Part shown: positions 9,930-21,119 of the stretch, in pieces
Numbering within the stretch: the stretch's first letter is position 1
How the letters are laid out: each line of letters starts with the position of its first letter
Source of the DNA: Neoarius graeffei
Taxonomy: Eukaryota; Chordata; Actinopteri; Siluriformes; Ariidae
Direction: 5' to 3'
Assembly (NCBI RefSeq): GCF_027579695.1
Contig: NC_083587.1
Span: 49,975,521 to 50,039,520, forward strand
DNA length: 64,000 nucleotides
The notes under the pieces: generated by a model
The model's database searches: none
What the model saw: the letters and a program-made list of their open reading frames with translations, nothing else
What the model was told of the DNA's origin: nothing
Translations under genes and position numbers: made by a program

Positions 9930-12437
9930 ATTTTGTTAGTTAGTTATGGTTTATTTGATAGGGACAGATACATATCATGCAGGCTGTACAACAGCCTAAC
10001 AGTAGGCATCATAACATTTATAGCCATAGGCTAATTTCCAATGCCCGTCCCTAGAAGGGCTTTTAAAATAATATATAAATAACTATTTTTATTTTAAAGA
10101 GCAGCCTATCCATTCATCCAGGCCATTCATTTAATCTAAAATACAGCCAATATACATGTACATAACTAACCATATGTCAATGTCCATCCACATATCCATT
10201 CATCCACTAAATATAAAATTAGTAAAATTAATAAAAATGGTCAGACATTACCTACCTTTCTTTACACCTGCTCTACATAATAAACATACTGTCACGAACG
10301 CACACCCACTAATTCAAACACACACACTCAAAATTAACATCCCCCAACCCACCAACACACTTAAGATCACCACACACACACTTACACACACACATACACA
10401 TAAAATCGACATCCCTCACCCCCCCACCCTACTCATCCAACACACACACATGCATATTCACACATGGCTACATACCTGGTTGCTTTTTAGGAACTCCTTC
10501 ATCTGACTCCTGAACCACCCATGACTATGAATGGCCTTGATTTCAGGGGGCAAACTATTCCATAAATGTAGTCCTTTAATTAGGAATGAGGACTGACCAA
10601 AGGATGTTTTACGGTGGGGTATCCTACAGTTCCCTGCTACAGCAGCCCTGGTGAACCGCCCAACAACCTGCATTGGTTGGATAAGATCACAGAGCACTTG
10701 AGGGGCTTGGCCATGCAGGCATTTATAGATCAAATTAACATTTGACAAAGCAATATAATTATCAAAACTTAGCATGTTCAGGTCCCGCTGGACATCACAG
10801 TGATGAGCTCTTATTGGCCTCTTACCTAGGGTTTTCAACGCGCGATTATAGAGTCTCTCCAGAGGTCTTACTGCTGAAAGACCTACCTGTGACCATGCAG
10901 TTATGCAATAGCCAAGGTGTGAGAGAATCATTGAGTAAAAATATATGTTAGCTGCTTGAAATGATAAACAATCTCTAATTAGTCTGAAAGTGTATAAGTT
11001 CAGTCTAACTGTTTTACTGATTTTCTTGATATGTTTGTCAAATTTGAGATGTTCATCCAATATCAGTCCTAAGTATTTGACCTCTGTAACCTGACTAATT
11101 GGTTTGTCATAGATATTGATATTTAAGGTAGTTGGTGTGGGGCGCCTCCCAGAGGAAAAGCATATTGACACTGTTTTACTTACATTTAGCGCTAGACATG
11201 ACTTGTTTAGCCAGTGAGCTACAGCCTCCAGTTGTTCATTTAATTTATGTGATACTGCAGCAGCTGTTTTCCCATGAACATATAGAACCACATCATCTGC
11301 ATACATTTGAAAACCTGCCTCTGGGCAGGAGTCAGGGAGGTCGTTTATAAACATACTAAAGAGTATCGGTCCTAATACCGAACCCTGCGGAATGCCAGTT
11401 TTAATTATTTGAAATGAAGACTTTGCATTGCTGATAGCAACACATTGTTCACGGTTTGTGAGATATGATTTAAACCAGGCCACTGTCTTTTCTGTTAAAT
11501 TATAATTAACAAGTTTAGATGTTAAAATGTTATGATTTACCATGTCAAATGCTTTTTTAAGATCTAAAAATACAGCCCCCACCAGGTTACCTTTATCTAT
11601 AAATGATTTAATTTGCTCCAGAAGGAAGCAGTTAGCACTCTCTGTGGAGAATTTTGCTCTAAAACCAAATTGTAATGGATGTAAATATTTATTGCCTTCT
11701 AGATGTTCCATTAATTGTGTGGCAACTGCCTTTTCCAGGATCTTAGATAGAGCAGGCAGGATGCTGATGGGCCGATAGTTGGTCACTTGGTCTGCCGCAC
11801 CAGATTTAAATATAGGAGTAACCTTTGCTTGTTTCCAGGCTTCAGGAAATGTCCCACTTGTTATAGAGGTGTTTACCAAGTGGGTTAGCGGCTCAGCTAG
11901 TGCATTAACGTGCGTTTTTATAAAAACTATGTCTAAATTAAAAAGGTCTTTGGAATAGGTAGTTTTTAACTCAGTGATTATTTTTACTACTTGACTTTTT
12001 GATATTTGTTTGAGTTCTGACAGTTGACCTGTCTTTGCAGCTATAGCTGGGCCAGACCAGACACTTGTCTTAAAAGTTCTGGCTATATCCTCAACTGACC
12101 CAACAAAATAGTTGTTTAGTGCTTGTGCAATTTCTCCATTGTCTGCTATAGTTTCATTCCCTATTTTTAGTTCCTGTATGATACTTTGTGCTTTCTGTGG
12201 TTGTATTAAGGTTTTCATTTGTTTCCAAATAAGTGAACTACCCTTAGCCTCCGTTAAAAGTGTAATATAATACGTTGCTTTAGCTGTGCGCAATTCTTTA
12301 GTAACTCTATTACGGAGTCCTTTATATTGTGCGAGGGCAGTGTTTGTCCGGCTCTTTAAACACACTTTAAGTGCAAGATCACGTTGTTTCATGAGCTGTC
12401 TAATTGATGAGTAATTTTGTCTGTCCATGACCATCAT
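9930..12437 (-). mobile_element. 5'-truncated non-LTR retrotransposon (LINE)
   Basis: A long reverse-transcriptase ORF with a 3' region of about 500 bp (10457 down to about 9930) containing a CA-rich stretch. No apurinic endonuclease domain precedes the RT, so the copy looks 5'-truncated. The 3' end has no obvious poly(A), as in CR1/L2-like elements. Confidence 0.7.
10458..12437 (-). CDS. Non-LTR retrotransposon reverse transcriptase, 659 residues
   Basis: Encodes the RT part of a LINE polyprotein, which copies element RNA into DNA at a nicked target. RT motifs are in order: TNYRPISILPALSKILEK (about 219-236), GAVFLDLKKAFDMVNH (about 287-302), TGIPQGSVLGPILFSMFIND (about 347-366), the catalytic YADD (about 379-382), and EVKYLGLILDEHLKF in the thumb region. 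The C-terminal region ends with PHRKTSFGQSSF and LWNSLPPEIK, as in CR1/L2/Jockey-group elements. The frame is open throughout, which suggests a fairly recent insertion. The AP-endonuclease N-terminus expected upstream is missing. The clade cannot be settled by eye. Confidence 0.85.
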   Translation of the reverse strand: MMVMDRQNYSSIRQLMKQRDLALKVCLKSRTNTALAQYKGLRNRVTKELRTAKATYYITLLTEAKGSSLIWKQMKTLIQPQKAQSIIQELKIGNETIADNGEIAQALNNYFVGSVEDIARTFKTSVWSGPAIAAKTGQLSELKQISKSQVVKIITELKTTYSKDLFNLDIVFIKTHVNALAEPLTHLVNTSITSGTFPEAWKQAKVTPIFKSGAADQVTNYRPISILPALSKILEKAVATQLMEHLEGNKYLHPLQFGFRAKFSTESANCFLLEQIKSFIDKGNLVGAVFLDLKKAFDMVNHNILTSKLVNYNLTEKTVAWFKSYLTNREQCVAISNAKSSFQIIKTGIPQGSVLGPILFSMFINDLPDSCPEAGFQMYADDVVLYVHGKTAAAVSHKLNEQLEAVAHWLNKSCLALNVSKTVSICFSSGRRPTPTTLNINIYDKPISQVTEVKYLGLILDEHLKFDKHIKKISKTVRLNLYTFRLIRDCLSFQAANIYFYSMILSHLGYCITAWSQVGLSAVRPLERLYNRALKTLGKRPIRAHHCDVQRDLNMLSFDNYIALSNVNLIYKCLHGQAPQVLCDLIQPMQVVGRFTRAAVAGNCRIPHRKTSFGQSSFLIKGLHLWNSLPPEIKAIHSHGWFRSQMKEFLKSNQVCSHV

Positions 12438-12619
12438 AACTCACACTTGAATTACATTTACATCACCTAAGTTGGAGAAAAAAAATTATCAACGTTAGGG
12501 GCAGAGTCAGGATTCATACCTTTCTTATGACTCTATTCATAGTTTTCAGAAAGCTAACCATATTGCTCTTAACTGAATGTGATTTTTCATCATTTTCATT
12601 CGATCTGGTTGTCGAAAAC

Positions 12620-13122
12620 ATATTTAACAGTTATTCCACAAAATCAAATTGTACATGAGTAGCACCGAGTCAGCTATAAGCCGTGTATAACGAGAATGAG
12701 TGGAATAACTGTTTTTATTCTATCCACATTCACTGGATTTTGATGAAACAGAGCATTTTAATTTTTTAAAATTTGATAAATAAAACTTTTACACAAAACG
12801 TACGACAAAATCACTTAGAATGTAAACAAGCCAGAGAAATGACAGTAGAAATTTGTGAAGAATGCAATGATAATGATAATTCTTGAAAACTAAAAAGAGA
12901 TGTTCTTACCATCAAATACTTTAATTCCATATTTTGTTGCTTTTTTTTTGTTTTGGGGGGTTTTGTTTTCGAGTAGAGTTTTTATTTCATCCTCAGTTGG
13001 TTCAGCAATACGCACCGCCATTTTGTTTTTCTCTACTCACCGTATATGAGTTGATATGCTCGTAGTAGAGTAGCCAATCAGAGAGCATGATTACTTATAT
13101 CCAGTGAATGTAGATAGAATAA
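12620..13122 (-). repeat. Mini-exon repeat family, copy C
   Basis: Same architecture as copy B. The minus-strand mini-exon runs from 13021 to 12910 (37 codons plus one base; MAVRIAEPTEDEIKTLLENK, then KKKATKYGIKVFD) and stops exactly at GTAAGA. It lies directly upstream of the non-LTR retrotransposon ORF at 10458-12437; no link between them is visible. Confidence 0.7.
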
Positions 13123-13124
13123 TA

Positions 13125-13930
13125 TACTATGTTTACATGATATTTTGTATATTGGCATAAGCACAATTTTTTTTCTATGCTTTTGCCACCAATTTGGTTT
13201 GCGATCGATTTTACTTCATGGTCCAGACGAGACATTCATAATGAACTGCGTTAAAAAACCAATGTAAATTCTGAGAATTACAACAAATTGCTACAAATCC
13301 TGGAAATATCTAACAAAATAAATTGCAGTATTGTAAGAGTAGGAGATGTTAAATAAGTGTTATCTGAGCTGGTGTTGAGCTGAAACACCATTCCCAAGTT
13401 TTGTAAGGCATTGTAAGAAAGACCTCTCATTAGGTACACTGAAAAAGATACTCAGTACTAACATTAGTCCTGACTGGAGTGTCCAGGATCGGCAATACTG
13501 CTTCAGGAGATCAGCAAGAGTTCAGAACTTTAGTCAATGCAAAACTTAACAGACCACCAGTAAGGCTTGAATAAGACTTTCTTCAAACAGCAAAAGGTTG
13601 ATGTATTAACAGCAGACATCTCGAAGCCGCTTTAGAGAAATTCAGGTCAGGAACACTAAATATTAAGCCAAAGAGCAACACCTAGCAATGGAAATACTTC
13701 CCAAGAACAATAAAAAGAACCCTTAAGAAGAAGACTTTAAAAGCTTTGAGATATAATGAGGTGTAGTGAGGTTAGTGAGATTACTCAGAGTAATGATCAA
13801 TGAGATCCATTAATTAAACTGTTAATAAATTTTAAAATGGTGACAGAAATTATAGATTTAAGCTTTTACACTCAGTCCTCTGGCTGGCACTTGGAGTTCT
13901 TCCAAAGCCAGAGCTGTCTGAAATCGCTCC
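13125..13930. other. No gene seen
   Basis: Intergenic sequence without recognisable coding exons or terminal repeats. The phrase GATATCCTGCTTCAGGA(A/G)ATCA in the neighbouring repeat arm (14212-14235) has a weak echo at 13497-13515 (ATACTGCTTCAGGAGATCA), hinting at an older copy of that family. Confidence 0.35.
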
Positions 13931-13933
13931 CCA

Positions 13934-14439
13934 GTGGTAAATGAGAACTTGAGACACCGACCTTCAGACAACACTTGAAAGCACATCATCATAAATCACC
14001 ATAACCCACCATTATATAATAAAAACAATTCCAGTACTGAATATATTACCAACCAGTACCTTCTAGCTTTAGTTGTCATTAAATAATGTCTTTTATTTAC
14101 ATTTATATCCATCCAGGCTGTCCAGAATTCATCCTGAGAAGTACGTTTCAAGCTCAGAATGGTGCTTTGTAGTGTACATCGGTTGATCCCTTGATTTACA
14201 GTGCACTCTGGGATATCCTGCTTCAGGAAATCAACAAGATACTCTGGAGCTAAACCTTTCAGGGGTGGGTTTCCCAAAAGCCTCTTAACGCTAAGAGCAT
14301 CTTAACTTGGAGAGAGAACATTTATTGTGCTGCTCGCTTTATCATTTAACAATGATCTTTGTGCTACGATGCTTTTGGGGAAACTCAGGCCAGAGTGTTT
14401 GTCAATGAGAAACTTAATCAGCCGTCAAGGTCACTTAAG
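13934..14439. repeat. Left arm of a distant 500-bp inverted repeat
   Basis: Nearly identical in reverse complement to 21694-22190. Examples are GTGGTAAATGAGAACTTGAG here against CTCAAGTTCTCATTTACCAC there, and GACGGCTGATTAAGTTTCTC in both directions. Differences are scattered substitutions and short indels. Either two copies of an interspersed family or an inverted segmental copy. Confidence 0.75.
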
Positions 14440-15160
14440 ACATGAGTCTCACTGTTGTGGTCTTGTGATTGTAAACCAAAAATACTCACTCATTGCATAA
14501 GCGTTTTTCATTTTGCCTTGTAAAGTGATTCTATTTGGGGGACAAAAGTGTTTCTGAAGGGGGGGGGGGGGGGGAATGCAAGCCCATAGCAGTGAGCGCT
14601 GGGGCGCTCTCAGGGTGCAAGTTGACACAGATTCAGTGTCGCCATGGCGATCCGTGTTCCAATTCCCCCCCCCCATTCTATATTCACATCTCTCTGTTAT
14701 CCATCTTGACCTGCTGTGCAACTCCTTTAGTGCATTTGCAAAACAAGCCTCATTTTCCAATTCTGTTTCTAAGCAAGCCGAGTGAAGCTAAAGGTAATTC
14801 ATCTTCTCCCGAGCTGTCATCTTGACTCACCTCTGCCTCTGCAGGACTCTAATTAATCTCAGAGGTAGTAGCCTGATATATGAGGAAGACAGGAACGCAA
14901 CCGCATGGCCTTTTTCTCTGTGCCTTGAGGTGTTCAGGTGTCTTCAGGTCTGCGGTTTTCACACAGAGGATAAATTCATCCTCACCTCTACATTCACTGG
15001 GGATAGAAGATAGAAGGAGCTTTGCTTAATCCTGACCTGTTAAAATGTATTTTAAAATCCCTAGAATGTCGTATTTTCATCTTGGATTTCAGCTGTTTTA
15101 AGACCGACACACCAAGCACTAGGGGATGGCTAGTTTCTTATTGTAATATAATAGTTATTG
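14440..15160. other. No gene seen; G-run and C-run present
   Basis: A poly-G run (14560-14575) and a C-run (14666-14675) lie about 100 bp apart and could pair or form G-quadruplex-type structures. The remaining short ORFs have no recognisable features. Confidence 0.4.
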
Positions 15161-15163
15161 CAC

Positions 15164-15677
15164 GTTACAGGTCAAAAAATTTCAACCTAGGTGATTTTTT
15201 TTTTTGACCTGGGCTAAAATTTTTTTACCTAGTTCATAATTTCCAACCTAGGTAAAGTTTTAGATTATCTCAGATTCTTAAAAGGGATTTTCCATCACTT
15301 CCTCTCTGACTACACCTACCTAGTATTTCCTCTTGGTTGTCTACCTATTCCTATCTACCTACTTAGTATTTTTTCTAAGTATCTTTTTTCATACTTAACT
15401 GGGGTTCAAACTCAGAACCTTCTGATTCTTAACCCCACACCTTAACCACTAGACCAGCAACAATTATAATGGAAGGAGTATATTTTGAATTTATTAATGA
15501 GTCCAGTCTTATTCTGTCAACAAGTAGTTGAAAATATAAAGTCTTCCCAAATCCTAACCATAAACCTAATTCTAGATATAGTAAGCCTCCCTAATACAAG
15601 TAGCAAATTATGAACTGGGTTAAAAATTTTAACCTAGGTTAAAAAAATTCCACCTGATGTACAACTCTGACCTGTAA
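15164..15677 (-). mobile_element. TIR element (GTTACAGGTCA ends) with tRNA-like stretch
   Basis: Inverted ends GTTACAGGTCA at 15164 and TGACCTGTAAC at 15667-15677, followed inward by CCTAGGT-rich subterminal repeats on both sides. Read from the minus strand, about 15470-15405 carries a polymerase III-like A box (GGTCTAGTGGTTAAGG) and a degenerate B box (TTCTGAGTTTGAACC), suggesting a SINE head captured inside. Confidence 0.45.
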
Positions 15678-16074
15678 CATACATATTAATTAGTGAAATT
15701 ATGCCAAGAATATTCATCTTTTTTCAGTTTAACATTGGTCCACTTTCAGAAACAACTCAGAATGGCTCAATTTCTCATGATTATTACATATAGGAAAATC
15801 TCATCCAGGATTTTTACCTGCTCTGTCGTAGGATGGTGCATTGGATCAGAGATCAAGCTCTAACTGTTCACTGAAAATACTTTAACAGTGTGGATTCTTC
15901 AGTGAAAAATATGTTTCAGGTTTGAGCTAATACGCTTAATATGTAATTGCAGCTGGTTTAAAGCTCAATTGTAATCATGATAAACGTAACATAAGACCTG
16001 TGATAGTCTTGAGCTTAGCTAAGTTCTTAGTTTAAGTACATTTCTCAGTAATGGAGTAATAATGATGCAGATTT

Positions 16075-16690
16075 CGATGCAGCATAAGTCAAAAAGTAGT
16101 GAACGAATTTTGATGAAATGTTAAGGAAAGGTTGGCCATGGGCCAAGAAACGATTGAATAGATTTTGATGCAAATCTGGATATGTACTGTATATGGATCC
16201 AGGATCCAGATATGTATGCAGAGCCAAGATTTTTAAAAATCTGTTCCCAACGTAACTCAAAAAGTAGTGAACAGATTTTGATGAAATTTTAAGGAAAGGT
16301 TGGCCATGGGCCAAGGAACAATTGAATAGATTTTGATGCAAATCTGGGTCTATATGTGGATCCAGAATCCAGATATGTATGCAGAGCTACAATTAAAAAA
16401 AAAACAGTTCCTAATGTAACTCAAAAAGTAGCGAACAAATTTTGATGAAATTGGAAAGGTGGGCCATGGGCCAAGGAACAATTAAATAGATTTTGATGTA
16501 AATCTGGGTATGTATGTGGTTCCAGGATCCAGATATGTATGCGGAGCCAGGATTTAAAAAAAAAATCTGTTCTGAACGTAACTCAAAAATGGTGAACGAA
16601 TTTTGATGAAATTTTAAGGAAAGGTTGGCCATCGGCCAAGGAACAATTGATTAGATTTTGATGCAAATCTGAATGTGGCTTGGCAGAGGT
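16075..16690. repeat. Four-copy tandem repeat, about 165-bp unit
   Basis: The motif GTAACTCAAAAAGTAGTGAAC (variants) recurs near 16085, 16250, 16415 and 16577. Each is followed by ATTTTGATGAAATT, GGCCATGGGCCAAGGAACAA and ATCCAGATATGTATGC. The array ends with GTGGCTTGGCAGAGGTATGC, as in the single unit near 9690-9897. Small ORFs on the minus strand (16045-16341, 16411-16632) are by-products of the repetition. Confidence 0.75.
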
Positions 16691-16721
16691 ATGCCCTTCG
16701 AGTCGTCAATGAAATACTTAC

Positions 16722-18846
16722 CGTATTTTCCGGACTATACGTCGCTCCGGAGTTTAAGTCGCATCAGCCAAAAATGCATTATGAAGATGAAAAAAACATA
16801 TATACGTCGCACCGGACTACAAGTCGCACTTTTTTGAAGGGTTATTCTATCCATAGAATCTGTGATTCTATCTGATAAGCGGCGCGTGGTTACTGCGCGA
16901 CTGCATTGTTTATTTAATAAACGAACAGCTGAGCAGTGATAACGCGCCCTTTGCCCTGTAAGTAGCCTAGTCTGATTATTTTAAATATCTACTACTATCT
17001 TTAATACTATCACTATCATTATTACTAATAGCCTATATTATTATTATAACTAATATTAGTAACCTATTACTGATGCATTAATCAGTTTGCTTTTAGAATA
17101 TTTTTACCGGTAGGGCTTATTATCGCCCCATGGCTCTTTCATCTTTGTTATTAAAGCTGTAGTCATCATCGAGGAGTGTCATTCTTCATTTTTGTCGAAT
17201 TGTATTTCATCAAATCAGAAGCCAAGTAGGCTATAGGTATATCATCTCCAAAGACAGGTACGGTACCTAGTAAAAACAACCGTCTAGTGAAAAAAAACAA
17301 CAACCGCTCAGAGAAAAAAACAGGCAGAAAGTGCGCCTGCCAGTTAACGTCATATCAGATAAAAACATTAAACGTTATTCAGACCATTAACACCATAACA
17401 TCAGAGACGAAGAATAAAGTTCATCTTGGAAGGAGAGTTATTTTTAAAAATGCAAAACAAAATTATTTATAATAGCCCAGAGAAAAACTGGCTGAATATG
17501 TACCGTAACATCAAGTTATTCAATAGCCTATAGGCCTAAAATCAGGGCTTAATTTGAGCCGGAACATGACGGAACAAGACCCATAACCTCCGTTGTCGGA
17601 TCCGGCAGCTATTTTCATTTCATTCGGTGTTCCGGCAGCTATTTAAATGGATCAGATCACCTCCGTGACCATCACAAAGGGAAAAAAAATCAAACAATAA
17701 ATTAAATAAGTAAATAAAAATGTGTTTAGTGTTCGGTTTTGATTTTGATATCTGTTGTTGATTTCTCTCCTGTGACATCCACAAAATCTATGCGAAAGGG
17801 GAAGGGGGGGGGGACATGGGGTGTATACTTCCGCTCAATAGAACATCGGGTTTTTTGTAGCCGTTAGCTTGCGCTGTGGAAAAAATGGCAAAAAAAAAGA
17901 AAGCTTACTAAAATTTTTAAAATGAATTCTCCAACTTGTTTTGTAAATCCTTTATTTCTTAACTATTACTTGAATTGATTGCACTTATGTTTGCTGGCAC
18001 TGCTTTTAATGAGCAGGAGAAAAACAGGGAGGGCTTGGAACATGACCACAGGTCAGAATCGAACCCGGGTCCCCGGATATATGGTATGGCGCCTTACCCA
18101 CCTGAGCTACAAAGTCCCACTTGCACTACTTTTACCCTACTTAAATCCTTAAAATGAGTCATTTAACTCATGTCTTGTGTGATCTGATCTCCAATGGTGA
18201 AATAAACCGGTTGTGATATGAGTACAGTCTGTTATTTTAGAAAATAAATTTAATATATAACTTAATATATAGTCTAATAAAAAATATTTTATAACATAAT
18301 ATCACGACATATTACTGTCTGTAACTGTTCATCACTAAAGCGTTTTCTAAGATCATAATGTCTGATATTATTTTTTTTTACACACACAATAAGCGCGTGT
18401 GCGTAAAGTTATAGTAAACCACCCCCCCCGCCTTTTTTTTTTTTTTTGAGTCGCCGGACCCACCCACCTCCTGCGTTCCGGGACCTCCCACTTCATAAAT
18501 TAAGCACTGCCTAAAATCATTACATAACTTATTTAAATAACTATAGGCCTATCATTAATAATAAAACACAGGTCAATCAAGTTTATCAAGCTGACGATTT
18601 CACTCCAAATCAGCAAATCCACTGAATTCCTCATCCTCGGTGTCGCTTCTGAACAACTCTGCCAACTCCAGCGGCAGACGAAGCGCCGTTTCCTCTTCTT
18701 CTGCGTGGCTGTCGTCAGACTCAGCATCAGCTCCAGTTATTCCGCGGTGAAAAAAAAAAAACATATATACGTCGCACCGGAGTATAAGTCGCATGGCCAG
18801 CCGAACCATGAAAAAAAGTGCGACTTATATTCCGAAAAATACGGTA
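16722..18846 (-). mobile_element. TIR transposon (TACCGTATTTTCCGGACTAT ends), pogo-like?
   Basis: Inverted ends: TACCGTATTTTCCGGACTAT near 16722 and the reverse of ATTCCGAAAAATACGGTA ending near 18846. Both have GTCGCAC subterminal repeats. On the minus strand near the right end a frame reads GADAESDDSHAEEEE and later ELFRSDTEDEEF before a stop (about 18737-18600), an acidic segment like the tails of pogo/Tigger-type transposases. No catalytic domain is visible. It hosts a complete hAT element at 17543-18509. Confidence 0.5.
17543..18509. mobile_element. hAT-type element, 8-bp TSD CCTAAAAT
   Basis: Flanked by CCTAAAAT at 17535-17542 and 18510-18517. Ends CAGGGCTTAATTTGAGC and the reverse of ATAAATTAAGCACTG. 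It sits inside the TACCGTATTT element and carries a tRNA-like stretch on the minus strand (about 18117-18040: TAGCTCAGGTGGGTAAGG A box, GGGTTCGATTC B box). Confidence 0.75.
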
Positions 18847-18849
18847 GTT

Positions 18850-19370
18850 TGCACGTTTTCAGAGATGTTGAAAGGGTAAGTAATAACAAATAAATTAATG
18901 ACACTTTAAAAACTGTGCAAGACATTGTGCTAGGGTTAGTTCTTTTTGGTTGGATAGATGCACAGCTTGAGGTTACTGGTTGTCAATGAGTCTCGGACAC
19001 TGACCTGAGAGAAACAGAAAACCTAGAAGGAATTTTTTCATCAGTATTTTCTCTATATTAATGAACATTGCCAGGTTGAGTAGTATAAAACCTTAAGAAT
19101 CGATCCTTCTCATTGATTCTAATCAGATGGACCTTGGTCTGCTCTTTCGAGCTCTTCATGTACTGAGATCATCAACTGGAAGACCATGTTTTAGATGCAG
19201 ACCCAGCAAATTATTTTCGCAGACCAAACTAAAAGGACTGAAGGACAGCCGATCAAATGATGGACACAGGAGTTGTTCAGCAGCGCCAGGTTTCTCTGCA
19301 TGAACCAGTTCAGTTTCTATAGAAAATTCTCTCTTGTGGCTTATCCCATCACATTAACTTATGTAAATAC
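18850..19370. other. No gene seen
   Basis: Intergenic sequence with no terminal repeats, exon-like frames or simple repeats that I can support. Confidence 0.35.
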
Positions 19371-19374
19371 GTTT

Positions 19375-19743
19375 TCCATCCGTTATCCATAACCACTAAT
19401 CCTGTGCAGGGTCACGGGCAAGCTGGAGCCTATCCCAGCTGACTATAGGTGAGAGGCGGGGTACACCCTGGACAAGTCGCCAGATCATCACAGGGCTGAC
19501 ACATAGAGACACACAACCATTCACACTCACATTCACACCTACGGTCAATTTAGAGCCACCAATTCGCCTAACCTGCATGTCTTTGGACTGTGGGGGAAAC
19601 TGGAACACCCGGAGGAAACCCACGCAGACACGGGGAGAACATGCAAACTCCACATAGAAAGGCCCTCATTGGCCACTGGGCTCACACCCAGGACCTTCTT
19701 GCTGTGAGGCAAGAGTGCTAACCACTACACAACCATGCCACCC
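19375..19743 (-). repeat. tRNA-derived SINE, copy 1
   Basis: Minus-strand copy of the family seen at 50769, 52548 and 61302. The tRNA-like head is at 19743 downward (GTGTAGTGGTTAGCAC A box), followed by the conserved body (CAGTCCAAAGACATGCAGGT, CCAGGGTGTACCCCGCCTCT). The body is diverged relative to the other copies. Confidence 0.75.
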
Positions 19744-19752
19744 TATGTAAAT

Positions 19753-20110
19753 ACAGTACCAGTCAAAAGTTTGGACACACACACCTTCTCATCCAATGAT
19801 TTTATTTTTATTAATTAAAAGATGTTTCATGCCTTAAAGTAATGATGGATGTCATTTCTCTTTACTTAGCTGAGCGGTTCTTGACATAATATGGATTAAT
19901 ACAGTTGTTGAATATTTTATACTGTATTATTATTATTATTTTACTGTTTGATCTCAAACGCATTAAAAAGGCAAGAAACTCGTCCACTAATTAACCTTTG
20001 ACGAGGCACAGCTATTAACTGAAAAGCATTCCAGGTGACTACTTCATGAAGCTGGTTAAGATAATGCCAATAGTATACAAAGCGTCATCAAGGTAAACGC
20101 TGACTACTTT
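19753..20110. mobile_element. Truncated Tc1-type MITE (CAGTCAAAAGTTTGGACACA family)
   Basis: Left end CAGTACCAGTCAAAAGTTTG next to TA. The body includes GAGCGGTTCTTGACATAATA and CAGGTGACTACTTCATGAAG, matching the reversed copy at about 52038-52542. The right end is missing. Confidence 0.65.
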
Positions 20111-20622
20111 GGTTTGTCCAGACTTATGTTCAAAGATGACTGAACAGAGAAGTAAGTAAGTAAACCAGTTAGTCAGTTGGTTAGTCACTCAGTGCGTTTA
20201 CATGCACATAGAGAAAATCGAATTTCTGCCGTTGCTCGACTGAAATCGAAGTTCTAAATGCCATGGAAACACCTTAGCTAGGCTGAAATCGAACCGAACT
20301 TGATTTCTCGTAATCGAGCTACATGACCTAGATTATGCGATTTTAGCCGAGCTACTTAGTGCATGTATATCCTATCGAGCTACGTAGTCGAGCTGCTTAC
20401 TTCAACACTGCCCCTTCCGGAAGTGACGAGTGACGAGACCACAAGCGGGAAACACAACAGCCTCGGTCGGCATGACAACGAATCATGACAACGGCATGAA
20501 TCTTTTCTTTTTGTGGCATTGTTTGCACTGTTAAAATTTAGCTCACTTACTGTATCACCAAATACATCTGTACAGCTGTTGCATAGCTGTGAATTGTGTA
20601 CATAAACAAGTCATTGTATTTG

Positions 20623-20629
<7 letters not shown>

Positions 20630-20692
<63 letters not shown>
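20630..20692. repeat. (AT)n microsatellite
   Basis: About 60 bp of alternating AT. A second tract lies at 21394-21431 and a third at 52090-52152. Frames through them give meaningless IYIY peptides. Confidence 0.95.
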
Positions 20693-20695
<3 letters not shown>

Positions 20696-20940
20696 AACAT
20701 CTGAAGAATGTCAATAAAAACAAAACAATTGAACTTTTTGTGTGTTTATTAAGACATAAGTTAAATTGTAAGCAAAAAAATAATTTTTTTGTAAGCAAAA
20801 AATGGACTTTAGAAAAATATACAGTTGTGCAAAATAAGTTGTCTTACAAAACAGTGGTCTGCGCAAGACAGTTTGTAGCCATACAGTCTGTTAGAGCAAG
20901 CCTAACAGCTTGAGCACGGAACTTGTGAACACGGAACTGC

Positions 20941-21119
20941 CAGTGTTGCCAGATTGGGTGGTTTTAAGTGCATTTTGGCGGATTTGAACATGTTTTGGGC
21001 TGGAAAACGTCAGCAGTATCTGGCAACACCAGTTGCCAGATACTGCTGACGTTTTCCAGCCCAAAATATGTTCAAAACCCACCAAAATGCACTTGAAACC
21101 GCCCAATCTGGCAACACTG
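20941..21119. repeat. Head-to-head MITE pair (CAGTGTTGCCAGAT) forming a hairpin
   Basis: Unit of about 89 bp (20941-21029) with ends CAGTGTTGCCAGAT and ATCTGGCAACAC, followed immediately by its inverted copy (21030-21119). A third, partial unit lies at 22191-22250. The pair can fold into a stem of roughly 85 bp with a few mismatches. Confidence 0.75.

Noticed and set aside
10156..10506. 116-residue His/Thr-rich ORF
   Set aside because: Lies antisense to the LINE 3' region and is driven by CA-rich low complexity.
16045..16632. Two repetitive minus-strand ORFs (98 and 73 residues)
   Set aside because: By-products of the 165-bp tandem repeat.
18040..18117. tRNA gene on the minus strand
   Set aside because: A and B box-like sequences are present, but no cloverleaf with matching acceptor stem was found and it lies inside a hAT element; treated as a SINE head. 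The same applies to the heads at 50074, 50769, 51672, 52548, 61302 and 19743.
20547..20913. ORFs with IYIYIY stretches on both strands
   Set aside because: They read through an (AT)n tract and have no flanking domain.
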